Source: Polyangium fumosum (GTDB lineage: Bacteria > Myxococcota_A > Polyangia > Polyangiales > Polyangiaceae). From it: 64,000 bases of DNA. The stretch is taken from positions 186,001 through 250,000 of the forward strand of contig NZ_SSMQ01000001.1 of assembly GCF_005144585.1 (NCBI RefSeq). The letters are read 5' to 3'. Each line of letters opens with the position of its first letter. Position 1 is the stretch's first letter. Below the pieces are notes generated by a model, which saw only the letters and a program-made list of their open reading frames with translations, did not search any database and was not told where the DNA came from. Positions 24,317 through 34,800 of this stretch are shown here, one piece after another. Both the position numbers and the translations under genes were made by a program.

Positions 24317-26338
24317 GTGGGCAAACGAATTCTGTCGAGCTTCCTTACCATCGACGCTCGCTCCCTGGGGCTCTTCCGCATCACGATGGCCCTCGTCCTT
24401 TGCGGCGACCTCTTCCGCCGCTGGCCCTGGGTGCGCGCGTTTTATTCGAACGAGGGCGTCCTCCCGAACCACAACCACATCTTCAACCTGCGCGACAAAG
24501 GCCAGGTCTGGAGCTTCCTCCACGCCTTTTCGAGCGTCGGCGAGAATCACGTCGCGTTCGCCCTGATCCTGCTCGTCTACCTCGGCTTTCTCCTCGGCTG
24601 GAAGACGCGCGTCTTCCACGCGCTCTCCCTCGTCGGGCTCGTGAGCCTCGGCGCGCGGAACATCCTGCTCGAAAACCAGGGCAACTACGCGGCCGTCGCG
24701 CTCCTCTTCTTCACGCTCTTCTTGCCGCTCGGCAGCCGCTTCTCCGTCGACGCCCTCGTCCGCTCGTATGCGGATCGCGACGAGAAGACCGACGCCGATC
24801 TGAACGATCGCACACGGCCCACGGAGGCCGAGCTCGCGGCCACGCGTGGCCCCGGCTGGTCGCCCCTCTCGTTCGCGGCGCTCGCCGTCACATTGCAAAT
24901 CGTGATCATCCTGATCGCGTCCGCGGCATGGCATTTCGCGGGGCCGTGGCGGGACGGCAGCGGGCTCTATTATGCGCTCCAGGTCGAGCGCTGGGTGAGC
25001 GACGTCGGCGTGCGGTTTCAGCATGCGCCGGCGGGCGTCTTGAAGGGCCTCTCGTATTTGCTCCTCGCCACGGAATGCGTGGTGCCGCTCCTCGTGCTCG
25101 TCCCCGTGGCGCGCCGGCCCTTGCGCGGGATCGCGGTCGGGCTGCTCGTCGTGTATGCGCTCGCGCTCGGCGTCCTGTTCTCGCTCGGCCTGTATGCCTG
25201 GACGCTCCTCGCCGCCGCGGCGCTGCTCCTGCCCGCGGAGAGCTGGGACGCCTTCGAGCGCCGCTTCTCGCCCGAGCGCGCGCGCAGCGTCGTATACGAC
25301 GAGGATTGCGGCGTTTGCTTGTGGCTCGCGCGCCTCGCCAAACGCCTCGATGCCCATACCCACCTCACGTTCCAGGGCAATGGTGACCTCTCGGGTTTGC
25401 TCCGCGGCAAGGCCGACGGCTCGGTCGAGAAGGTCGACCTGCCGGCGGGCATCACCGAGGAGCTCGTGCAGGACACCATCGTCGTCGTGGACGCGAAGGG
25501 CACGGTCTTCACGCGGAGCCGCGGCATCGCGGAGATCGTGCGGGCTCTGCCGCTCGGGCAGCCGCTCGCCTTCGTCATGCGCCTGCCGGGCATCTCGAAT
25601 CTGCTCGACGTCTTGTACGACGCCTTCGCCAAGCGACGCACGAACATCAGCGTGCTAGTTGGCCTGGACGCGTGTGGCCTCCCCGCGCCGAAAGACGAAT
25701 CCGACGCCGAGGCCGCCGAGGCCCTCGAAGTCCCGTCTGCCGTGCGCGCAAAGCGTCTCGTGACGGGCGGCCTCCGCGACGCGTTCGCGCTCGTGCTTTT
25801 CGTCGCGGCGCTCGCCCAGGCGGCCAAGGAAAACCCGCTCCCGTTCGCGATTCCCCAGGGCAGGGTGCTCGCGGCGGTCGTCGCCTGGCCGCGCATGCTG
25901 GAGCGCTGGGACGTGCTCGTCGTGAACACGGACGAGGACGGCGTCTTCGTGATCGACGGCCAGAACCGCAAGGGCGCGAGCATCGACCCGCTCACGGGCG
26001 CCCCGCCCGCGATCGACCCTGCCGCGTTCAACACGCGCAAGCTCGGCCAGCTCTGGAACGATTACTTGAACCGCGTCCGCCAGCGCGAGTACGAGCCGTA
26101 CCAGAAGGCCCTGCGTGATTACCTCGGCAAGGGCGGCCCCGCGCTCGAAGGCCGCGCGCCGGACGAGCAGCTCTCAGGGTACGACGCGTACTGGGTGAAG
26201 TATTCGATCGCGAAGCCCGGCGAGAGCCCGGCGCGGGTCGAGAAGGGTCGCGAAAAACTCTTCACGCATTCGCGCGGCGGACGCCTGGCGATCGACAGGC
26301 TCCCGATCATCAAGCCCGACGTCCGCCGGCAGGAGTAG
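24317..26338 (+). CDS. HTTM membrane protein fused to DCC thiol-oxidoreductase domain
   Basis: 673 residues. The N-terminal ~330 residues form the horizontally transferred transmembrane (HTTM) domain, as in vitamin K-dependent gamma-glutamyl carboxylases: GLFRITMALVL, RAFYSNEGVLPNH, and FLPLGSRFSVD are typical. Then a DUF393/DCC1-like thiol-disulfide domain starts at VVYDEDCGVCLWLAR with an intact CxxC (Cys-Gly-Val-Cys). A C-terminal globular part (~480-673) contains another hydrophobic helix and a WPRMLERWDV motif. GTG start. HTTM proteins' function outside carboxylases is poorly known; a membrane quinone or vitamin K-like redox step is possible (inference). Confidence 0.85.
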   Translation: MGKRILSSFLTIDARSLGLFRITMALVLCGDLFRRWPWVRAFYSNEGVLPNHNHIFNLRDKGQVWSFLHAFSSVGENHVAFALILLVYLGFLLGWKTRVFHALSLVGLVSLGARNILLENQGNYAAVALLFFTLFLPLGSRFSVDALVRSYADRDEKTDADLNDRTRPTEAELAATRGPGWSPLSFAALAVTLQIVIILIASAAWHFAGPWRDGSGLYYALQVERWVSDVGVRFQHAPAGVLKGLSYLLLATECVVPLLVLVPVARRPLRGIAVGLLVVYALALGVLFSLGLYAWTLLAAAALLLPAESWDAFERRFSPERARSVVYDEDCGVCLWLARLAKRLDAHTHLTFQGNGDLSGLLRGKADGSVEKVDLPAGITEELVQDTIVVVDAKGTVFTRSRGIAEIVRALPLGQPLAFVMRLPGISNLLDVLYDAFAKRRTNISVLVGLDACGLPAPKDESDAEAAEALEVPSAVRAKRLVTGGLRDAFALVLFVAALAQAAKENPLPFAIPQGRVLAAVVAWPRMLERWDVLVVNTDEDGVFVIDGQNRKGASIDPLTGAPPAIDPAAFNTRKLGQLWNDYLNRVRQREYEPYQKALRDYLGKGGPALEGRAPDEQLSGYDAYWVKYSIAKPGESPARVEKGREKLFTHSRGGRLAIDRLPIIKPDVRRQE

Positions 26339-26343
26339 GCGCC

Positions 26344-28362
26344 GTGGCCGATGTAGCCGCCGAGGGCGAGGTCACGGCCGACGCGCCGGAGGAGAAGCCG
26401 CGGAAGGACAAAGCCGCGAGGCCGTGGTTTTCCCCGCTCCGCGCCGCGTTCGTGTGGCTGCGCGACCATTACATGACGATGGATCCGCGCACGCTCGGGT
26501 TTTTCCGGCTCGTGATCGGGTTTCTGGTCACGGCCGATTGCATCCGGCACTGGATGGATGCGCGCTTGTTCTACTCGAACGAGGGCATCCTCACGAACCA
26601 TTACCACCTCTTCCGCCCGAGCAGCGGCTTCAATTTCAGCATCTTCCACGCGTTCTCCACGCCCGGAGAGGTCCACGTCGCCTTCGCGATCGCGACGTTT
26701 TGCCATTTTTGTTTCTTCCTCGGCTGGCATACCCGCATCTTCTCGGTCCTCTCGTTCTTCTTCGTGACGAGCCTCGACAACCGGCTCGTCATGGTCGAGA
26801 ACGGCGGGTACGTCGTGGAAAACCTGCTCATCGGCTGGGCGATGTTCATGCCCACCGGCCAGCGATTCTCGGTCGACGCGCTCTTGCGCTCGTTCCGCGA
26901 GCGCAAGGAGCGTTCGTCCGCGGAGCTCAACGCCCGCGCGCCGTTCGCCTGGGCCACGAAGCCCTACGTCTCGCTCATCGGGCTCGTCACGACCCTGAAC
27001 ATCGCGGTCATTTATTATTTCAACGTCGTCAACAAATCGGGCCATATCTGGCGCAAGGGCGACACGGTCCATTACGTGCTCCACCTCGATCGCATGATCA
27101 CGGGGCTCGCCGTGCCGTTTCGCGAGTACATGCCGCTCTGGATGATGCGGCCCGTCGCCTGGAGCGTGCTCGTCGTCGAGGCGCTCCTCGTGCCGCTCAT
27201 CCTCGCCCCCGCCGGCCGCCGCATCACGCGGCCGCTCGCGATGCTCCTGATGACCGGCCTGCACGGGAGCTTCGGCGTGATGATGCGCCTCGGCCCGTTC
27301 TCCTGGTTCATGATCGCCTGGAGCTTCCTGTTCCCCCAGCCCGTGCACTGGGAGATCCTCGGCCGCTGGTACACGAAGAAGGCCCGCGCGTGGGTCGTGG
27401 TCTACGATCGGCGCTCCCCGCTCGCGTTTTTCATGTGCCGGCTCCTCGCGCGCCTCGACCTTTGCGAGCGCCTCACGTTCGAGGAGAGCCCCGAGGAAGA
27501 CGCCACGCCGGCGCTCCTCCGCGTCCGTGATCCTGCGACGAACGAGGTCCACGACGATCACGCGGCGCTCGCGGCCATCGCGCGATCGCTCCCGGCGGGC
27601 CGCTTGGTCTGGCCTCTCTTCCGCGTCCTCACGCTCGGCCTGTCCGCGCCGCTTTTCGGCGCCGTCGCGCGCCGTCGTGACGCCCTCGCCCGCGCCTGGG
27701 GCCTCGGCGCGAAGCCGCGCGGCCGTGAGGCGAGCGCGCCGCCGTCCCCGCTCGCCGCGCGCGCGGGGCGCGTGCGCGCTGGCTTGCGCGAGGCGCTCGT
27801 GGCCTGGTTCTTCGTCTGCGCGGTGAGCCAGACGCTGAACGAGAACAAGTCCGTTCCGGCGCCCTTCAAGCACCAGCAACCGTGGCTCATGCAGGCGACC
27901 CTCGGCTACCCGCGCATGTACCAGGGCTGGGGGATGTTCGCGCCGAACCCGATCAGCGACGACGGCTCGATCTCGGTCGACGCCGTCACGCTCGGCGGTC
28001 GCCGCGTCGATCCGTTCACCGGCGACGTGCCGGACCTCAATCTCTCGGACGCGCGTGGCCTCGGCCTGAACCAGATCTGGCAGGACTACTTCAACCGCAT
28101 CCGGCTCGATCGGAACAAGGTGTTCCGTCATGGGCTCAAGGAGTACCTCCTGCGCTGGCACGAAGAGACGGGCCGCCCCGAGGACGAGCTCGTCGCGTTT
28201 GATGTGTACTGGCTGCGGGATCAGTGCCCTCTGCCTGGACAAACACAACCCTACAAGCATGAAAAGATTGCGATCCTGACATATCGAAAGCCTGGATACA
28301 GGCCTCCGCCGGGCAATCCGCCGCTCCCGCCCGAGCCAAAGGTCGAGAGCGCGGGCAACTAA
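26344..28362 (+). CDS. HTTM membrane protein paralogue with degenerate DCC domain
   Basis: 672 residues, a tandem paralogue of the preceding protein: HTTM core (GFFRLVIGFLV, ARLFYSNEGILTNHYH, PTGQRFSVDALLRSF) and the same C-terminal part (YPRMYQGWGMFAPNPI). In the position of the DCC domain the CxxC-bearing start VVYDEDCGVC reads VVYDRRSPLA, so both redox Cys are lost. GTG start at 26344, 5 nt after the previous stop. It may be an inactive partner of the first protein or have another role. The longest unrelated reading frame on the minus strand here is considered a shadow. Confidence 0.85.
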   Translation: MADVAAEGEVTADAPEEKPRKDKAARPWFSPLRAAFVWLRDHYMTMDPRTLGFFRLVIGFLVTADCIRHWMDARLFYSNEGILTNHYHLFRPSSGFNFSIFHAFSTPGEVHVAFAIATFCHFCFFLGWHTRIFSVLSFFFVTSLDNRLVMVENGGYVVENLLIGWAMFMPTGQRFSVDALLRSFRERKERSSAELNARAPFAWATKPYVSLIGLVTTLNIAVIYYFNVVNKSGHIWRKGDTVHYVLHLDRMITGLAVPFREYMPLWMMRPVAWSVLVVEALLVPLILAPAGRRITRPLAMLLMTGLHGSFGVMMRLGPFSWFMIAWSFLFPQPVHWEILGRWYTKKARAWVVVYDRRSPLAFFMCRLLARLDLCERLTFEESPEEDATPALLRVRDPATNEVHDDHAALAAIARSLPAGRLVWPLFRVLTLGLSAPLFGAVARRRDALARAWGLGAKPRGREASAPPSPLAARAGRVRAGLREALVAWFFVCAVSQTLNENKSVPAPFKHQQPWLMQATLGYPRMYQGWGMFAPNPISDDGSISVDAVTLGGRRVDPFTGDVPDLNLSDARGLGLNQIWQDYFNRIRLDRNKVFRHGLKEYLLRWHEETGRPEDELVAFDVYWLRDQCPLPGQTQPYKHEKIAILTYRKPGYRPPPGNPPLPPEPKVESAGN

Positions 28363-28854
28363 CGAGCGGGCCGCGTCACGTCGGCGCAGCGCGTGATTCT
28401 GTCGTGCGACAATGTGGGCCGTCCGGAGCGCTCTTTGCTTTCCGGTGTGGCCGTGCGGGCTGGCTTGCATCGCAGCGTCGAGCCCCGAACGTGCGATGGG
28501 CAAACGGTTCGGGTTCGTTTAGGATTCTCGGGACTGTATGCACGACGTCCTCCCTGCTTCGATCGATCTTCGGCGGGGGACCGAGGGCCATGTGTGCCGA
28601 CGCCCTCGCCGTGGGGAGGTTCGTCGTCGTGAGGCTCGAGGTGCGTCCTCGCCGGGGTGGGCGAGAAACACGCCATGCGGGCTACCTGGTGCGTCGCTTC
28701 GCCTCCTCGGGGTATATGCTGCTTCCCGGAGCGCGCCGCGCGGCGCGCTTCGAACGTTCGAGGAAGGTTCGAGGCTTTTCGCGGCACGTAAGGACAATGG
28801 ACCGCGACGAGGCCGATGGGCGGTCCCCAGGAGACGAGGTCGGGTTACGCGTCG
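28363..28854. other. Leader region of the PKS cluster
   Basis: 492 bp between the HTTM operon and the PKS cluster. No convincing gene; open frames here have the composition of GC-rich noise. It must hold the promoter of the four-gene PKS operon. A TATATG element at 28713-28718 could be a -10 box, but no good -35 box lies at the right distance. The two palindromes listed separately lie directly after it. Confidence 0.45.
28731..28761. promoter_or_regulatory. Candidate operator: two adjacent palindromes before PKS1
   Basis: A perfect 18-bp palindrome GCGCGCCGCGCGGCGCGC (28731-28748) is followed one base later by a perfect 12-bp palindrome TCGAACGTTCGA (28750-28761) and a direct repeat of GTTCGAGG. 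They lie about 95-125 bp upstream of the PKS1 start, just after a TATATG box. Position and symmetry suit a dimeric regulator site; the GC-only palindrome could be chance in such DNA. Confidence 0.4.
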
Positions 28855-31800
28855 ATGACTCCACCCAACGCAGAGAACCTTTCGGCCTGGCTGGTCTCCC
28901 GCCTCGCCGAGCTTCGGGGGATCGATCCGCGGACCATCGACCCACGCGAGCGGTTCCATCGCTACGGGCTCGACTCCCTCGGCGCGACGAAGCTCATCGC
29001 GGATCTGGGCAAGCACCTCGGCCGTAGCCTCTCGCCGACCCTCGTATGGGAGCACGCGACCCCCGCGTCGCTGGCGAAGTTCTTGACGACCTCCACGGGT
29101 TCGTCCGTGGCGCCGACGTTGTCCGCGCGCCCGCCGCCGATGCCGCCGCGAACGACGTCGCCGGAGAACGAGCCCATCGCCATCGTGGGCATGGCGTGCC
29201 GGTTCCCCAAGGCGCCGGACCTCGACGCGTTCTGGCGGCTCTTGCACGACGGCATCGACGCGATCACCGAGGTGCCGCGCGACCGCTGGGACGCGGCGGA
29301 CCTCTACGATCCGGACACGGCCGCCACGGGCAAGCTCAACACGCGCTGGGGCGGCTTCCTCGACCACGTCGACACCTTCGACCCGCAGTTCTTCGGCATC
29401 TCGCCGCGCGAGGCGGTGCAGATGGATCCGCAGCAGAGGCTCGCGCTCGAGCTCTCGCTGGAGGCGCTCGAAGACGCCGGGATCCCGCCGCCCACGCTGA
29501 AGGGCAGCCGCACGGGCGTCTTCGTCGGCGCGCTCTTCCTCGACCACGCGCTCCTCCAGGATCGCGCGGGGCGCGAGTCGATCACCGCGCACACGAGCAC
29601 GGGCGGCGCCTCGTGCATCATCGCGAACCGCATCTCGTACGCGTTCGGCCTCCAGGGGCCGAGCATGACCGTGGACACGGCGTGCTCGTCGTCGATCGTC
29701 GCCATCCACCTCGCCTCGCAGAGCTTGCGCAGCGGCGAGACGGGCATCGCGATCGCGGGCGGCGTGAGCTTGATGCTCGTGCCCGAGACGACGATGGGCT
29801 TCACGCGGCTGAACGCGATGAGCCCCGACGGCCGCTGTCGCGCCTTCGACGCCCGCGGCAACGGCTACGTCCGCAGCGAGGGCGCCGGGCTCGTGATCCT
29901 GAAGCGCCTCTCGGACGCGCTCCGCGACGGCGACCGCATCTACGCGATCGTGCGCGGCAGCGCCGTGAACAACGACGGCGCGAGCAACGGCCTCACCGCG
30001 CCGAACCCGCTCGCCCAGCAGTCGATGCTGCGGGACGCGTGCCGCGCGGCCGGCATTGCGCCGGCGGACATCCAGTACGTCGAGGCGCACGGCACCGGCA
30101 CGCCGCTCGGGGATCCGATCGAGGCGGGCGCGCTCGGGGCGGTGATCGGCGTCGAGCACCCGCCGGATCAGCCGCTCTGCATTGGGTCCGTCAAGACGAA
30201 CGTCGGGCACCTCGAAGCGGCCGCGGGGATGGCGGGGCTCATGAAGGTCGCGCTCGCGATGCAGCACGACGCGCTGCCCCCGAGCCTGCATTACCAGTCG
30301 CCGAACCCGAACATCGACTTCCCTCGGCTGAACCTGCGTGTCGTCGCGAAGGTCGAGCCCTGGCCTGCGCCCGAGGGCACGCTGCGCCGCGCGGGCGTGA
30401 GCTCGTTCGGGTATGGCGGCACGAACGCGCACGTGATCCTGGAGAGCATGGCCCGCTCGACGGCGAGCGTCGCGCTGATCGAGGCGGGCGCGCCGGAGGC
30501 GATGGGCGCCTCGATCGGGCTCGCGCTCGAATCGATCCGAGGCGAGGAGGTGATCGCCGGGCGGGTCTTGCGTGGCCCTCCGGCCGGCCTGGGCCAGCGG
30601 CTCGCGGTCGTGGCGAGCACGAAGAGCGGCCTCGAAGCGCGGCTCGTCGAGGCCCGCGGCGGCGCCGAAGGGCGCGGAATTTTCCGCGGTGCGGCGCGCG
30701 GATCACGCCGCGTCGTGTGGGTGTTCTCGGGGCAGGGATCGCAGTGGGCGGGGATGGGCCGATCGCTCGTGCTCTCGGAGCCGAGCTTCCGCGCGGCGCT
30801 CACGCGGTGTGATCGTGTCCTCGGCCCGTTGCTCGGCTGGTCGGTGCTCGACGAGATCATGGCCGGCTCGACGCGCGTCGCCGCCGATCGCCTCGACGTC
30901 ATGTGGCCCGTGCTCTTCGCGTTCCAGGTCGCGCTCGCGGAGCTCTTGCACGACCTCGGCCTCGAGCCGGGCGCGGTGATCGGCCACAGCATCGGTGAGG
31001 TCGCGGCGGCGCATGTCGCGGGCGTGCTCTCGCTCGAAGACGCGGCGCGGGTCATCGCGCATCAGGCGACGCTCGTGCAGCGCTCGGCCGGTCAGGGGAT
31101 GATGCTGCTCGCGGGCGTCGGCTGGGACGAGGCGCAGTCGATCGCCGCCTCCTCGGGCGGCCGCATCACCGGCGCCATCGCCGCGAGCCCGACCTCCACG
31201 GTCTTCTCTGGGGAGGGCGGCGCGCTCGCCACACTCGCGGCGTCCTTTGCGTCGCGCGGCGTCTTCGCCCGCCCGGTCAGCACCGGCGCCGCCGTGCATG
31301 GGCCGCAGATGGCCTACCTCACGGACGAGCTGCCGCCTTTGCTCACCGGCCTGCACCCCATGAGCGCGCGGGTCCCTGTCGTCTCGAGCCTCACGGGCGA
31401 GCGCATCCGTGGCGAGGACCTCGACGTCCGGTACTGGTCGCGGCAGCTCCGTGAGCCGGTTCTGTTCGCGAACGGCATTCAGCGCCTCCTCGACGACGGG
31501 CTCGCGGTCTTCCTCGAAATTGCGCCGCACCCCATCGTCAAGCACTCGATCGAGGAGTGCATTCGCCACGTGGACAAGCAAGCCACGGCGGCTGCGGTGG
31601 CGGCGCTCTGGCGCAACGAGGACGAGGGCCGATCGATCCGCGAGGCCGTCGGCCAGCTCTTCGTGCACGGCGCGAGCGTGCTGGATCGCAGCGCGGAGAC
31701 CGAGGCGACCGAGACGGGCCACGTGCATCTCGTGCCGGTCTCGGGCCAGACCGAGTCGGCGATGCGCGACGCTGCGCGGCGCCTCGCCCACTACATCAAC

Positions 31801-34800
31801 GCGTCGAACGGGATCGTGCTGCGAGACGTTTGCTACACGATGAGCGTTCGCCGCGCGCACCACCGCACGCGCGGCGTCGTCGCGGCGCGCACGCGGGCGG
31901 AGGTCCTCGACGGCCTGCGCGCGCTCGCCGAGGGGCGTGATCATCCTCTCGCGCGCGCGGGCGCGTTGCCGATCGGCGGCCGGCGCGGTCTGGTCTTCGT
32001 GTTTCCGGGGCAGGGCTCGCAGTGGGTCGGCATGGGCCGCTCGCTCTTCGTGCAGAAGCCCGTCTTCCGCGAGGCGATCGAGGACTGCGACGTGGTGATC
32101 CGGCGCGAGGCGGGTTTCTCCGTCATCGAGGAGCTCCTCGCGGACGAGACGCGCTCGCAGCTCGGGCGCATCGACGTCGTGCAGCCCATGCTCTTCGCGA
32201 TCGAGGTCGCGCTCGCCGCGCTCTGGCGCGCGTGGGGCGTCGAGCCGGACGCCGTGATCGGCCACAGCATGGGCGAGATCGCGGCGGCGCATGTCGCGGG
32301 TGTGCTCTCCCTCGAGGACGCGGCGAAGGTCATTTGCCGGCGGAGCAAGCTCCTTCGCCGCGTCGCGGGGCTCGGCGCGATGGCGCTCGTCGAGCTCGCG
32401 ATGGACGAGGCCGAGCGCGCGCTCGTGGGGTACGAGGACCGGCTCAGCGTCGCGGTGAGCAATGGCCCGCGCTCCACCGTGATTTCGGGCGAGCCGGCGG
32501 CGCTCGAGGAGATCGTCGCGAAGCTCGAGGGGAGCGGCGTGTTTTGCCGTCGGGTGAAGGTCGACGTCGCCTCGCACAGCCCGCAGATGGACGTGCTGAA
32601 GCAGGACCTCTCGGCCGCGCTCGCCGAGCTTCGGCCGCGGCCCGCGAGCGTCGCCATGCGCTCGACCGTGACGGGCGAGCTCGTCACGGGCGTGGAGCTC
32701 GATGGGTCGTACTGGGTGAAAAACCTCCGCGCGCCCGTCCTCTTCGGCAGGGCCGTCGCGAAATCGGCCGAGGAGGGACAAACCCTCTTCGTGGAGATCA
32801 GCCCGCACCCGATCCTCTTGCATTCGATCGAGGAGACGCTGCGCATGCTCTCGAAAGAGGGGGCAGCCATTGCGTCGCTCCGGCGCAACGAGGACGAGCG
32901 CCATTGCCTCGTCGACGCGCTCGGCGCGCTCCACGTGAAGGGCCACGAGCTCACGTGGGGCAGGCTCTTCCCGCGCGGCGGCCGGTGCATTTCGCTGCCC
33001 ACGTATCCGTGGCAGCGGGATCGTTACTGGCTGCCCGACGAGGTGAAATCGCGGATGCCGTCGTCGCGGCCGTGGCTCGCGCACGCCACGTCCCATGATC
33101 CCGCGGCGCACCCGCTGCTCGGGTCGCAGGTCCACCTCTCCGTCGAGCCCACGCTGCATTTTTGGGAGCAATCGCTGAGCACCACGGCGCTGCCTTACCT
33201 CGCGCATCATCGCGTGCAGAACGACCCCATCTTCCCCGGCGCGGGGTACGTGGAGATGGCGCTCGCCGCGGTCGTCGAGGTGCACGGCAAGGTCTCCGTC
33301 GCGCTCGAAGAGGTCACCTTCGATCGGATGCTCCCGGTCGGCAAGGACCCGGATCGGCGCGTCCAGTGCGTCCTCGTGGACGAGGAGCCGGGGCGCGCGT
33401 CGTTTCAGGTTTCGAGCCGCGAGGCGGGGGCGAAGACGTGGACGCGGCACGCGGCGGGCAAGGTGCGGACAGGCGTGGGCGCGCCGGGCGCGAGGATTTC
33501 GCGCGAGCGTCCTCGCGTGCTCCAGGCGCGTTGCCCGACGGTGGTCAACGCGGAGGCGTTTTATCGCCGCATGGAGGAAGGCGGGCTCTTTTATGGCCGG
33601 AGCTTCCGCGGCCTCGAACAGATGTGGCTCGGCTCCGAGGAGGGGCTCGCCCGCGTGTTCTTGCCGGCCGACGTGGCGGTGAATGCGGATCAATATCAGG
33701 TCCACCCGGCGCTGCTCGATGCCTGCTTCCAGACCCTCGTGCAGGTCCATGTCGCCTCGGAGACGGAGCCGCTCGGCACGTACGTGCTCTCGGGTGTGGA
33801 CAAGATCCGGCTCCACCGCTCGCTCGGGCAGGAGGTGTGGGTTCATGCGCAGCTCCACCCGAGCGACGACAAGGTCAATCCCGCGGGTGACGTCTTCGTC
33901 ATCGACGCGGATGGCCGGGTGCAGGCGGAGGTCCAGGGGCTCCGCATCAAGCGGCTGGAGAGTGGAAAATCGGCGCCTGCGAATGTGCTCGACGATTCTG
34001 TGTACACGATCGAGTGGCGCAAGAAGGACCTCGACGGCGAGTCGGTGCGGATCAAGTCGTCGGGCAACCCGGGCGCGTGGCTGTTTTTCGTCGACGAGGG
34101 CGGCACCGCGGCGTCCATGGCGTTTCTCCTGCTCGCGCGGGGCGAGACGTGCGTGCGGGTCCGCGTCGGGAGCCGGTTTGTCCGCCTCGAAGCGGGCCTC
34201 TTCGAGATCGATCCGACGAACCCCGAGCATTACCAGCGCGTCCTCCGCGAGGCGTTTGGCCGCGAGGTCCATTGCCGTGGGATCCTGCATCTCTTCGCGC
34301 TCGACGCGACCCCGTGGGAGCGGACCACGAACGACACCATCGAACGCGACGTCGCGAACGCCTGCCTGAGTGCGCTTTACCTCGTCCAGGCCGTGCTCCG
34401 GCAGGGGTGGCGTGACATGCCGCGCCTCTGGCTGGTCACGCGCGGCGCCCAGGCCGTACTCTCGAACGGCACGCCGCTCTCCGTCGCACAATCGACGTTA
34501 TGGGGCCTCGGCCGCACGATCGCGCTCGAGCACCCCGAGCTCGAATGCACGCGCATCGACGTCGATCCGAGCCGCAGCGCGGACGAGGCCTCGGTCCTGC
34601 TCCGCGAGATCTCGGTGCGCGACCGCGAGGATCAGATCGCTTATCGCAAGGAAGGCCGGTACGTCGCGCGGCTCGTGCACAGCTCATTCGACGCCGTCGG
34701 GGTTGTCAAGGCGAACGTGCCGCCCGAGCGCGCGAATGGCAGGCCCTTCCGGCTGGAGAGCCTCGAAGTGGGGGTCCTCGATCAGCTCATGCTCCGCGAG

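Noticed and set aside
26119-28503. 794-residue minus-strand open frame over the HTTM genes
   Set aside because: Composition is Arg/Glu/His-rich without any fold signature, antisense to well-supported membrane protein genes.
28816-28854. Upstream ATG of PKS1 at 28816
   Set aside because: A weak ACGAGG site precedes it, but the 13 extra residues look unlike a protein start before the ACP; kept only as an alternative.
30703-34491. 1262-residue open frame on the minus strand within PKS1
   Set aside because: It is a GC-driven shadow: Arg/His/Glu-rich composition, no domain pattern, and fully inside a PKS gene with clear motifs.
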